DNA from: HGM11368 sp051883415
GTDB lineage: Bacteria > Bacillota > Clostridia > Christensenellales > UBA3700
Direction of reading: 5' to 3'
Length of the DNA stretch: 44,800 nucleotides
Assembly (NCBI GenBank): GCA_051883415.1
Contig: JBJETR010000037.1
Coordinates: forward strand, 1 to 44,800
Shown here: positions 33,049 to 40,041 of the stretch, piece after piece
Layout: the number at the start of each line of letters is the position of its first letter
How positions within the stretch are numbered: the stretch's first letter is position 1
The notes under the pieces: model-generated
The model's input: the letters and a program-made list of their open reading frames with translations, nothing else
The model's database searches: none
Told to the model about the DNA's origin: nothing
Made by a program: the position numbers and the translations under genes

Positions 33049-33491
33049 CTATTCTTCCTTTTCTTTGTGTTATCAGTCATTATTTTTTCTATCTCTTGCA
33101 ACTTTTCGGGCAAACTTGCAAGCATACCGTTGTCCATCATTTCGCTCGTTCCCGTCTTGCCATCGAGCTCCATTTTTGTAACGTTGTATAGCACCGTAGC
33201 AAGATACTTTACTATACCGACTTGCACCGTCAAGTCGTCTATCGTGTACGATACGTCACGTAATATTTTCTCTTCGTCCGTTTTATCTTTGGTCTCATCT
33301 TTTAGTCGTCTATAATACCCTTGTGGGTCAAACGTCATTTCATAAAGACGTGGCACACCGATTTTCAAAGCCTGACAAATTACCTCGTTAAAATTGCCCT
33401 TAAACTCGTTGCTTGCAAGAAGTTTGTCAATCAGTTCCCATACGCTTTCGTCGTAAATACGTATTCGCTTTTCAATCGTCCTTTTTTTCAT
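33045..33491 (-). CDS. Probable relaxosome accessory protein
   Basis: The start is set at 33491 (MKKRTIEKRIRIYDES), where GGGAGAG has good spacing, rather than an earlier in-frame ATG inside the oriT-side sequence. The 148-residue protein has an RHH-like N-terminus (RTIEKRIRIYDESVWELIDKLLASNEF) and a long helical C-terminus ending in a basic TKKRKNR. It sits between the candidate oriT and the relaxase and overlaps the latter by four bases. This is the place of MobC-type DNA-binding helpers. The identity of the fold is inferred. Confidence 0.7.
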   Translation of the reverse strand: MKKRTIEKRIRIYDESVWELIDKLLASNEFKGNFNEVICQALKIGVPRLYEMTFDPQGYYRRLKDETKDKTDEEKILRDVSYTIDDLTVQVGIVKYLATVLYNVTKMELDGKTGTSEMMDNGMLASLPEKLQEIEKIMTDNTKKRKNR

Positions 33492-33551
33492 TTTGTGCTC
33501 TCCCAAAAACTCGGTTTCCGAGTTGTTTTTGATTGCCGCAGTTTGTGGCAA

Positions 33552-33785
33552 TCACCATCAAGGCTGCGACACACTCTTACTACGTAGTAGTAATTTTGGC
33601 AATTTTGGCAAAAGTGTCGCACCGTCTTATCCTGCTTACTGTGTACACAACCTTTTTTTACTCCTCACGTCAGAGGAGTAGCTGTGTCTTCGTGTAATTT
33701 TATCCGTTGTATCGCCGACCTACGTCGGCGCCGCTTTGGCTGACCTCGAAGTCAGTCAAAGCGGTTTGTGAACACAAGAAAAAAT
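33552..33785. other. oriT: Candidate origin of transfer (oriT)
   Basis: The 234-base gene-free stretch between the ArdC-primase and relaxase genes is dense in structure. TGCGACAC (33565-33572) and GTGTCGCA (33614-33621) form an inverted repeat, with two TTTTGGCAA direct repeats between them. Six bases after the right arm comes TATCCTGC (33628-33635), identical to the RP4-type nic motif, which is cut between G and C. Further hairpins follow: ACTCCTC/GAGGAGT (33660-33679), CGCCGAC/GTCGGCG (33713-33730) and a 14-bp arm pair with one mismatch (33731-33764). None has a proper T run, so they are not terminators. Use as oriT is inferred. Confidence 0.75.
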
Positions 33786-36407
33786 TTATTTGCCTGATTG
33801 AGAAGAGGCTTTACTTGGTGCCTTTCCTTGCGGCTTTTTTGCCTTGCTTACCTTTCCAAGATTGGACGGACGAGTCTTCAAAGTGCTTATCGCATATTCC
33901 ACCGTCCTATCCAAATACTTCTCGCCTTTGTCCGCCCGATACAAGCTCGATGACGTAAAAATCGACTTCATTTGACTTGCATTGCCATCGGTAAAAAAGG
34001 CAAGGATACTCATCAATTTTGCGTCAGTTCTATGCTTATCATTGCAAAGGTTTTCTCCGTTATCGAACATACGACTAAATTCGGCTCCAACTTTACTTTC
34101 CCTAATCTTGTCAATGAGTTCGCTATCGGACATTGACACTCGTATGTCGCCTGCGCTACGTTGCGCCGTAAATGCACGCTCAGGCAATTCGCCAAGTTTA
34201 CCACGTGCGGTCTCTATGAGTTTTTTTGGCGTGTCTACAAGATTGTTCGACTTCGATATAAGGTTGCCCGTCATCGAGATAAACTTGCTACTGTCATAAC
34301 ACTCGATACCGTTTTCATCATTCTTCTTCGAGTAACCCTTGACGACGTCATCGGCTTTGAAAAAGACGTGAACGCCTTTGCCACTTACGCTCTTCTCCGC
34401 ATACGTGCCGCTCGATGAGTTGAGTATGTCCCAACAAAGCTCCGAGCGCATACCTTTGTCACCAATACAATGGTCAAGGTCGATACATACGATACGGCTC
34501 TTTTTATCGAGAGCAAAGCTCAAGCCCTCACAGTTGCGCTCTTTTGCAAACTTCATTGCCTCGTCCCACGTTCCCCACGTTGACGAGTCAGAGCAGCTCG
34601 CCCACTCGCCCGTTTTTGGCGAAAGAATAATCTTCTTTTTCTTCCCGGACGACTTGTCGTAATAAGTTTTGAACGCACACCAATTCGCCAAGTTTTTCAT
34701 TTCGTCAGGCACGTTGGCTTGCAGTTGCTCGAGACGCTTTGCATTTTTAGCGGCATAATACTCTTTTGGCGATACGTATTGAGTTTGTTCGGTATCGACG
34801 CTACTTTCTTCTGCAGCAACAACGCTCTCAAGTTGAGCAAATTGCTCCGCACGTTGCTCGTCAAGCGTTTTGACGTCAACGGTCGCACCAAAGCCTCGTA
34901 TAACCTCTGCAATTTTCTCGACGTCGCCACGTCTTATTTTCGACGTTACGAAGTCGCTCATATTGCCTCGCTCGGTAATAATGGCGTTGCTTAACACTTC
35001 AACTTTGCCGTCGATTGTCGCTCCATCGGCACCGACGTATCTTATATCTTCAGTCCATACAGTAGCATTTTCGTTACGTGCGGCTAATTCAAGTGCTTGA
35101 TTTTCCTCATAAACGCTACGGTCTTTCTCAAAGCCAAGCGCTTTTAATTCGTTGCTAAGCAACATTTCGCTACCGTGATTTAGCTCAAAGTCTAAGACGT
35201 ATTGTGGCGGTTCCAACCAACGGTCATAGATTTCTTCGTACGGTATGTTAGCTCGATTAGCCAACTCGTTAAAAATTCTCTCACGTATTACGCTATCGCT
35301 AACGCCAACTATGGTATAAAATTCACTCTCTCGATTGAGAATATCGTCGAACACAATAGCCGTGTTTATATCCTTGCCCATATCGTCGTCAGGATAGTTG
35401 TCTTGATACCACTTCGACACGTTCGGCTCTAATATTTTTTCTTGTGCTCTCGTCACTTCTTCGACTTGCTTTGCAGCTTCTTTGTTCAAGTAGTTATCGG
35501 ATATGTATTTGACAATTTTATCGGCGTCGGCTGCAGCTTTGAAAAAGACGTCTTTATCTTTCTTAACGACGTCAAGCCACGACCGTAAATACGCAGCGTG
35601 ATTGGCAACTTCGGCGCCACTAAGGTCGATATTCATATCAGACTGCATAAACACGCACGCAAGTTCCGCTCTCAGTTCTTCGATAGCGTATGTCTCACTG
35701 CCAAAGCCACCGCCAAAATCACGATTTAGTCGGCTTTCGTGTCCTGTACTATGTCCGATTTCGTGCAAAGCGGTAGCATAGTAGTTATTCTTGGTCTTGA
35801 AGTCCTCAATCTTTGGCAAGTGAATAGTGTCGCTTGACGGTTGGTAATATGCCTCTCCGTTGCCGTCATAGAAGATTGGCGCCGCACTGTTCGCAATGAT
35901 TTTCTCTATATTCTCGTTTTGCTTTTGGCGCTCGTCTTCGCTCATCTCTTGCTTGACTTTCTCAGGAAAATTCTCGCACTGCTTTGCATTGAATACGCTA
36001 TAAAACTTGAGTACGTTCCTTACGTTTTCACGCAAATATTCTCGTTTTTCTTCCTCTTCCATATCGGCAAGCACGCTTACGTCAAATTCTTTCTTGGTCT
36101 TGAAGTCATATTTTGTCCAAAAGAAAACGCTTGACGACTTCTCGCCTGCTTTGACAGGTGCACCCATCTTTAGAGCTTGATTAAAGGTCAACCACCTATT
36201 ATCGTCATAACCTTTAATTGCGTCCGTAAGCGCTAAGAAAAAAGCGTTTAAGCCCCTATAAGGCTTTTTGGACGACGCATTGATAGGCGCTGCACCCATT
36301 GAATACCAACCTTTTTCCCACATTGCAGGGTTGTTCTCAATAGCCTCTATCAATCTATCGAGCATTTCTTCTCGCTTTTGCTCAACAAACTTCTTAGTAT
36401 CCGCCAT
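33786..36407 (-). CDS. ArdC antirestriction/metallopeptidase fused to primase-like domains
   Basis: The 873-residue protein has three visible parts. Residues 1-110 are the ArdC N-terminal ssDNA-binding type (NPAMWEKGWYS, KPYRGLNAFFLAL, RWLTFNQALKMGAPVKAGEKSS). Residues about 130-300 hold a zinc peptidase-like domain with HEIGH at 215-219 and the third ligand region EELRAELAC. From about 580 there is a primase/polymerase-like domain (LANWCAFK, SFALDKKSRIVCIDLDHC, SVSGKGVHVFFK, SKFISMTGN). It is followed by a PriCT-like C-terminal segment (DSELIDKIRES, LMSILAFFTDGNASQMKSIF). ArdC-type proteins protect incoming DNA from restriction, and the primase part could restore the second strand after transfer. 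It enters the recipient early if near oriT, as here. Confidence 0.85.
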   Translation of the reverse strand: MADTKKFVEQKREEMLDRLIEAIENNPAMWEKGWYSMGAAPINASSKKPYRGLNAFFLALTDAIKGYDDNRWLTFNQALKMGAPVKAGEKSSSVFFWTKYDFKTKKEFDVSVLADMEEEEKREYLRENVRNVLKFYSVFNAKQCENFPEKVKQEMSEDERQKQNENIEKIIANSAAPIFYDGNGEAYYQPSSDTIHLPKIEDFKTKNNYYATALHEIGHSTGHESRLNRDFGGGFGSETYAIEELRAELACVFMQSDMNIDLSGAEVANHAAYLRSWLDVVKKDKDVFFKAAADADKIVKYISDNYLNKEAAKQVEEVTRAQEKILEPNVSKWYQDNYPDDDMGKDINTAIVFDDILNRESEFYTIVGVSDSVIRERIFNELANRANIPYEEIYDRWLEPPQYVLDFELNHGSEMLLSNELKALGFEKDRSVYEENQALELAARNENATVWTEDIRYVGADGATIDGKVEVLSNAIITERGNMSDFVTSKIRRGDVEKIAEVIRGFGATVDVKTLDEQRAEQFAQLESVVAAEESSVDTEQTQYVSPKEYYAAKNAKRLEQLQANVPDEMKNLANWCAFKTYYDKSSGKKKKIILSPKTGEWASCSDSSTWGTWDEAMKFAKERNCEGLSFALDKKSRIVCIDLDHCIGDKGMRSELCWDILNSSSGTYAEKSVSGKGVHVFFKADDVVKGYSKKNDENGIECYDSSKFISMTGNLISKSNNLVDTPKKLIETARGKLGELPERAFTAQRSAGDIRVSMSDSELIDKIRESKVGAEFSRMFDNGENLCNDKHRTDAKLMSILAFFTDGNASQMKSIFTSSSLYRADKGEKYLDRTVEYAISTLKTRPSNLGKVSKAKKPQGKAPSKASSQSGK

Positions 36408-36410
36408 CGA

Positions 36411-36560
36411 CTATTCCCCCTTATCCTCAACAATAACTTCAAAAGTCGGCTCGGTATCGGGCAACTCATCGGCAGGCGTCTCAAGACAACCAAAATACTC
36501 CGCTATGTACTCATCTAACGGCTTATTGCCGTTGTCAAACGTGATTTTATGTTTTTTCAT
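36411..36560 (-). CDS. 49-residue acidic protein between ssb and ardC-primase
   Basis: A complete 50-codon frame starts at 36560 (MKKHKITFDNGNKPLDEYIAEY) after GAGGTGAGG and ends three bases before the ArdC-primase start. The C-terminal half is acidic (ADELPDTEPTFEVIVEDKGE). Tight spacing on both sides and good composition support a real gene. No family was recognised. Confidence 0.65.
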   Translation of the reverse strand: MKKHKITFDNGNKPLDEYIAEYFGCLETPADELPDTEPTFEVIVEDKGE

Positions 36561-36571
36561 AACCTCACCTC

Positions 36572-36943
36572 TCAATACGGCAATTCTGCCCTTTCATCGA
36601 CGGTAGGTGCGTCTTTTTTCTCGTCCCCACCCCCTTTTTTCTTTGTGTCGACAAACTCAATGTCGGCATTGTAGACTTTAGCACTTGCGCCCTTGCTACC
36701 GTCTTGACGTGTGAACGTCTCGACTTGCAATTCGCCACTCGCTACAATTCTCGAGCCCTTAGCCAAATACTTTGACACGTTCTCTGCCACAGTGCCAAAG
36801 GTCACGATGGTCAAGAAACTTGTCCTCTCATCATCACCCCTATTGCTTGCAGCTACGTTGAGCTCGCACACAGTGGTGCCATTGGTCGTAGTCTTCAATT
36901 CAGGCTCTTGCGTGAGCCTACCTGATAGTGTTACTTTCAACAT
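36572..36943 (-). CDS. ssb: Single-stranded DNA-binding protein
   Basis: This 123-residue OB-fold SSB begins MLKVTLSGRLTQEPELKTTTNG. It shows CELNVAASNR, SFLTIVTFGTVAENVSKYLAKGSRIVASGELQVETF, and a short Lys/Gly/Glu tail. The C-terminal tip is ELPY instead of the usual acidic DIPF-type end; the pattern acidic-hydrophobic-Pro-aromatic is kept, so partner binding may still occur. It is element-encoded and probably covers transferred or replicating single strands. GGAGG precedes the ATG. Confidence 0.93.
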   Translation of the reverse strand: MLKVTLSGRLTQEPELKTTTNGTTVCELNVAASNRGDDERTSFLTIVTFGTVAENVSKYLAKGSRIVASGELQVETFTRQDGSKGASAKVYNADIEFVDTKKKGGGDEKKDAPTVDERAELPY

Positions 36944-37378
36944 TTTGATTTACCTCCAAAATTTTTTATACGCTCGGCTATGCCGACTAACGTCTTCTTC
37001 AATCTGTCCTTAGGGGGATACCCCCTCGGACGGACACCCCCTTGTGAGCACGAGATAAAAATCGCTTGCTCGCTCTCTAAAAAGCAAAGTTGTCTAATCA
37101 ATGACGTAACGTCAAAGCAGTCTTATACTTTTTCTTTATAAAAGACACGCACGCTGTTTGCTTAGTAGTAAGTTAAACTATCTCTATTTTTTCTTGTGCG
37201 CACTAAGTTACTTTAGTCTTTTATACTTAAGTATTTTATTTTCTCCCCGTCTTCCGATTATCCGTCGTCCGTTCAACGGTCGTCCGTTTATCCGACGACG
37301 GGTTTTATCCGTCGTCCGATAATCGGACTACGGAAGATTTAGTGGTATATTTTTATCAAGCACCACTATATATTGTGG
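36944..37378. other. Structured non-coding region, candidate replication origin
   Basis: About 435 bases without a gene, between ssb and the Rep-like gene. At 37004-37041 lies a hairpin-forming repeat (GTCCTTAGGGGG pairing with CCCCCTCGGAC), which recurs beyond the Rep-like gene. TGACGTAACGTCA (37102-37114) is a 6-1-6 palindrome. At 37251-37336 three copies of TTATCCGNCGNCSG lie between CTTCCG and CGGAAG ends, like iterons or a large foldback. An origin of replication or a promoter-operator block for the ssb operon would fit. Confidence 0.45.
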
Positions 37379-37702
37379 TTAAAAACTTGGGGGAATATTT
37401 ATGACATAATCATAACCATCAAATAGTCCCTTTTCATCTTTTGTTTGTCTACGTTCCAAATAGCCAAGTTTTTCAAGATATGTCAAACAAGCTCGAACTG
37501 CAGCTTTACCCTCTCCACGGCTATTATCGTCTTCTTCGGGTGTTACAAGTGCCACAAGTCCCGGTATTGAAAAATCCCACCCGTTTGGCAATGATAAAAT
37601 CGTTGTCAATACACCTCGACTACGATAGTCCAATCTTCTATCGTAAAAGACGTCATTTGCCACTACAGTGAACTTGTCTTTGTAAACGTTAATAAGTTTC
37701 AT
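37379..37702 (-). CDS. Rep-like winged-helix protein
   Basis: The start is taken at 37702 (MKLINVYKDKFTVVAND) because AAGGAGAG precedes it. The 107-residue protein follows the pattern of small replication-type HTH proteins of Firmicutes mobile elements: FTVVANDVFYDRRLDYRSRGVLTTILSLPNGWDFSIPGLVAL, then AAVRACLTYLEKLGYLERRQTKDEKGLFDGYDYVI. It is the most upstream gene of the minus-strand operon and lies next to iteron-like repeats, so replication control or initiation is plausible. It lacks a catalytic domain and could equally be a transcription factor. Confidence 0.75.
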   Translation of the reverse strand: MKLINVYKDKFTVVANDVFYDRRLDYRSRGVLTTILSLPNGWDFSIPGLVALVTPEEDDNSRGEGKAAVRACLTYLEKLGYLERRQTKDEKGLFDGYDYVINIPPSF

Positions 37703-37769
37703 ACGCTCTCTCCTTGTTGTCTTACTTTTTATGTAGTGCACTTTAATGCAATTACTACCTTGCTACTAC

Positions 37770-37806
37770 CTGTCCTTAGGGGGACACCCCTCGGACGGAC
37801 ACCCCC
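37770..37806. repeat. Second copy of the 37-base GC-rich hairpin repeat
   Basis: CTGTCCTTAGGGGGA, then ACCCC-TCGGACGGACACCCCC. It is nearly identical to 37004-37041, in the same orientation. The two copies bracket the Rep-like gene and the iteron-like block. Confidence 0.85.
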
Positions 37807-37834
37807 CGTATTTATATAAAGTCGTGTATAAATA

Positions 37835-37869
37835 AAAAAACACTGAGCGCTATTATTGTCTCAGTGTTT
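37835..37869 (-). terminator. Rho-independent terminator upstream of the element operon
   Basis: On the minus strand AACACTGAG and CTCAGTGTT pair around a 12-base loop, followed by a long T run. It would insulate the element operon from transcription entering from the right. Confidence 0.85.
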
Positions 37870-37984
37870 GTACTGTGTTGCATAGGGTATTGAGATATAA
37901 TAGACTATCTTCATCTTCTCAACTCGCCATCTCCCCCTTGAAAGAAGATGTCGCAGGTAGTCTTATATCTTTGTTGTATTTTAT

Positions 37985-38014
37985 TAAAAAAGCGGGGACT
38001 ACCTGCTTAGTCCC
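37985..38014 (-). terminator. Second terminator in tandem
   Basis: On the minus strand GGGGACTA and TAGTCCCC pair around a six-base loop, followed by GCTTTTTT. The 115 bases between the two terminators hold no convincing gene. Confidence 0.85.
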
Positions 38015-38145
38015 CTAAATTTTACACCAACTAAAATCTTTACATTACTTAAAATTCCTATCTCTCTTCACTTTGTATCTCCACCGAATTATGCAAGGAG
38101 TCTCATATCGAGATGTTTTTATACGGCTTATTACTTGGGCAGTTA

Positions 38146-38174
38146 TTGACATAAATAAAAAACCGTTTTATAAT
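38146..38174 (+). promoter_or_regulatory. Consensus promoter upstream of desulfoferrodoxin
   Basis: TTGACA (38146-38151), 17 bases, TATAAT (38169-38174). It is about 215 bases before the desulfoferrodoxin ATG, leaving a long leader. Confidence 0.75.
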
Positions 38175-38262
38175 ATTTTTGAAAAAATCTTCAGTCTTTC
38201 CTCAAAGTAACCAAGAATTACTGTTGACGAAATAGCGGTTAGCATTTGCGTTGAGCGGATAT

Positions 38263-38358
38263 ATGTTTGCAAAACTTCCTATAAGTTTGAGGCTTGCCCG
38301 TCTGTTCGACGGCGGCAAAATAGGAATATCTAAGAAAACCGATGAAAGATTATATTGA
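38263..38358 (+). CDS. Possible 31-residue peptide or gene remnant in the desulfoferrodoxin leader
   Basis: A 32-codon frame, MFAKLPISLRLARLFDGGKI and onward to KKTDERLY, lies between the consensus promoter and the desulfoferrodoxin gene. It has only a weak ribosome site. It looks protein-like and may be the C-terminus of a lost gene or a leader peptide. Confidence 0.25.
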   Translation: MFAKLPISLRLARLFDGGKIGISKKTDERLY

Positions 38359-38391
38359 TAAAATATCAAAAACATAAAGGAGAAATATATA

Positions 38392-38772
38392 ATGGAACAG
38401 AAATTTTATATTTGTAAGCACTGCGGCAATATCATTTTTAAGGTAAAAGACGTTGGAGTACCCGTTATTTGTTGTGGTGAAAAAATGGCTGCGCTCGAAC
38501 CAAATACTTCTGAGGCTGCAGGCGAAAAGCACTTACCTTTCGTTACGGTAGAGGATGGCGCCGTTCACATAAACGTAGGCGAGGTTACTCATCCTATGAC
38601 GGCTGAGCACTATATTCAGTGGATTTATTTAGCAACCGAAAACGGAGGACAGTGCAGAACTTTAAAACCTTTTGACGCACCCGAAGTTACGTTTGCAGTC
38701 GATGACGACGACAAGCCGGTTGCCGTCTATGCATATTGCAATCTCCACGGCCTTTGGAAAACTGAAATCTAA
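38392..38772 (+). CDS. dfx: Desulfoferrodoxin (superoxide reductase)
   Basis: The enzyme reduces superoxide to hydrogen peroxide without making O2, using electrons from rubredoxin. The 126-residue two-iron form has the desulforedoxin domain (CKHCG and VICCGEKM, residues about 9-31). Its catalytic domain has HLPFVTVEDGAVHINVGEVTHPMTAEHYIQWIYL, with the active-site His residues, and ends in CNLHGLW, giving the Cys and last His ligands. AAAGGAG precedes the ATG. It is monocistronic. Together with rubredoxin and flavodiiron protein on the other side of the conjugative element it completes an oxygen-defence set. Confidence 0.96.
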   Translation: MEQKFYICKHCGNIIFKVKDVGVPVICCGEKMAALEPNTSEAAGEKHLPFVTVEDGAVHINVGEVTHPMTAEHYIQWIYLATENGGQCRTLKPFDAPEVTFAVDDDDKPVAVYAYCNLHGLWKTEI

Positions 38773-38843
38773 TAAGAAATACTATAAAACAAAAACTGTC
38801 TTATTTACCAATAGTCAAAACTAATTCAATAAAGTATAGAAAA

Positions 38844-38867
38844 GCCGAGCGATTTCATCCGCTCGGC
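38844..38867. terminator. Hairpin terminator between dfx and the methyltransferase operon
   Basis: GCCGAGCG and CGCTCGGC pair around an 8-base loop. T residues are better on the minus side (TTTTC), so it may serve convergent transcripts from both sides. Confidence 0.6.
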
Positions 38868-39147
38868 AATTTACTCATTAACCAAATAGTAATTAACTTA
38901 CCAACTCTTCTTTTCCTTCTTGTGGTCGTTATGAATTTTTTATTTCGCTTTTTAAATTTTTATTTTGAAAATAACTCAATTTCAATTCCATTTCGCATTT
39001 TCGCAAAACAAAATTTCCGTCACTCTCATAGGGAATCAACCCCAACAAAATAATTTTCTATACTAATCCCTCATTTTTGGAATTAATTTGGAATATAAAA
39101 GCCGTTTTTTACCCAAATTCCACTCCCGTCTGGAATCGTGTCTGCTA

Positions 39148-40041
39148 TTATTGAGAAAGACTAGCAAGAATTTCAAACGCATGTATTATTTTGCCTTTAG
39201 TACTATTGCATTTTTCTTGGGTATATACAACTTCTTCATTTCTTAAATTAAGTACCACCATTTCATTGTCTTTTTCAACTATCTTTGAATGACCTAATTC
39301 ATTTCTAATATCATTTAAAGACCTTAGCAAATGCATATCTTTTTTGACAAGTTTTAAGTATTGTTTTTCATTGTAGAATTCAAGTAATGTCAATTTTTGC
39401 CCCATATTGAACAAGAAATTTTTACCTAAAAGCAGATTCTCAAAAAAATCTCCTTCCTGTTTACAATCTTCTATTGCCACCTTAAATCTTTCTACTCCAC
39501 CTTCTACCATTTTTAGCACTTTGTCTTGCACTATCTTTTTATCATCTTCTCCCAACTCTCTATATTTCTTCACCAACAATTCTTTGAGTTGTAACTCAAT
39601 ATCGCTATAATTATGTAAAACTATCCCCCTTAACGACAAAGGATTTAACATGCGTTTTTCTAACTTGTTTAGAATTTTTTCTGTTTTTAATGTTAAATCT
39701 CTTCTTTGACAAATATAGACTCCATCAAGGTCTAATTCACTAATCTTATTATAAAGATTCTCGTTGGTCGTGGAATAAAGTATTATATCAGTCAAATTTT
39801 TGTTATTATCTCTAATTTCTTTTATTACTTGAGGCCCTTGAATATCATTAACCAAACTGAAATCTATAAGATACAAATCAAAATTGGCTGATTTAACTAT
39901 TTCTTGGTATCCCAGGCCGTCAGACAACCTGATATTTGGAATTAAACTCATATTAAGAATCTTTGTCCTAATTTTTTCATACAAAGGGTCCGTTTCACTG
40001 ATTGCATCGTCTACAATTAACAAATTAAAATTTATGTCCAT
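39148..40041 (-). CDS. Receiver-domain protein with HEPN-like C-terminal domain
   Basis: The 297-residue protein starts with a response-regulator receiver fold: the acidic pair Asp11-Asp12 in LLIVDDA, phosphoacceptor Asp60 in YLIDFSL, Ser90/Thr91 in LYSTT. The usual Lys after YIC is replaced (QRR, 112-114), so signalling may be atypical. No DNA-binding output domain follows. Residues about 135-297 are all-helical and contain LNDIRNELGHSKI, an Rx4H motif (Arg246, His251) with Asn after the Arg, as in HEPN ribonucleases. The gene overlaps the GHKL ATPase gene by 17 bases. As a model, phosphorylation or partner contact by the upstream ATPase would control an RNase effector. The HEPN call is by motif and context only. 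Confidence 0.75.
   Translation of the reverse strand: MDINFNLLIVDDAISETDPLYEKIRTKILNMSLIPNIRLSDGLGYQEIVKSANFDLYLIDFSLVNDIQGPQVIKEIRDNNKNLTDIILYSTTNENLYNKISELDLDGVYICQRRDLTLKTEKILNKLEKRMLNPLSLRGIVLHNYSDIELQLKELLVKKYRELGEDDKKIVQDKVLKMVEGGVERFKVAIEDCKQEGDFFENLLLGKNFLFNMGQKLTLLEFYNEKQYLKLVKKDMHLLRSLNDIRNELGHSKIVEKDNEMVVLNLRNEEVVYTQEKCNSTKGKIIHAFEILASLSQ

Noticed and set aside
33660..33764. Hairpins in the gap before the relaxase as terminators
   Set aside because: They lack a T run after the stem on either strand (one has A residues after it on the minus strand), so they fit an oriT better.
12513..38042. CTAAAATCTT at about 12513 and 38035 as att direct repeats
   Set aside because: Only 10 AT-rich bases match and neither copy is beside a tRNA or integrase gene. 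Chance is likely.
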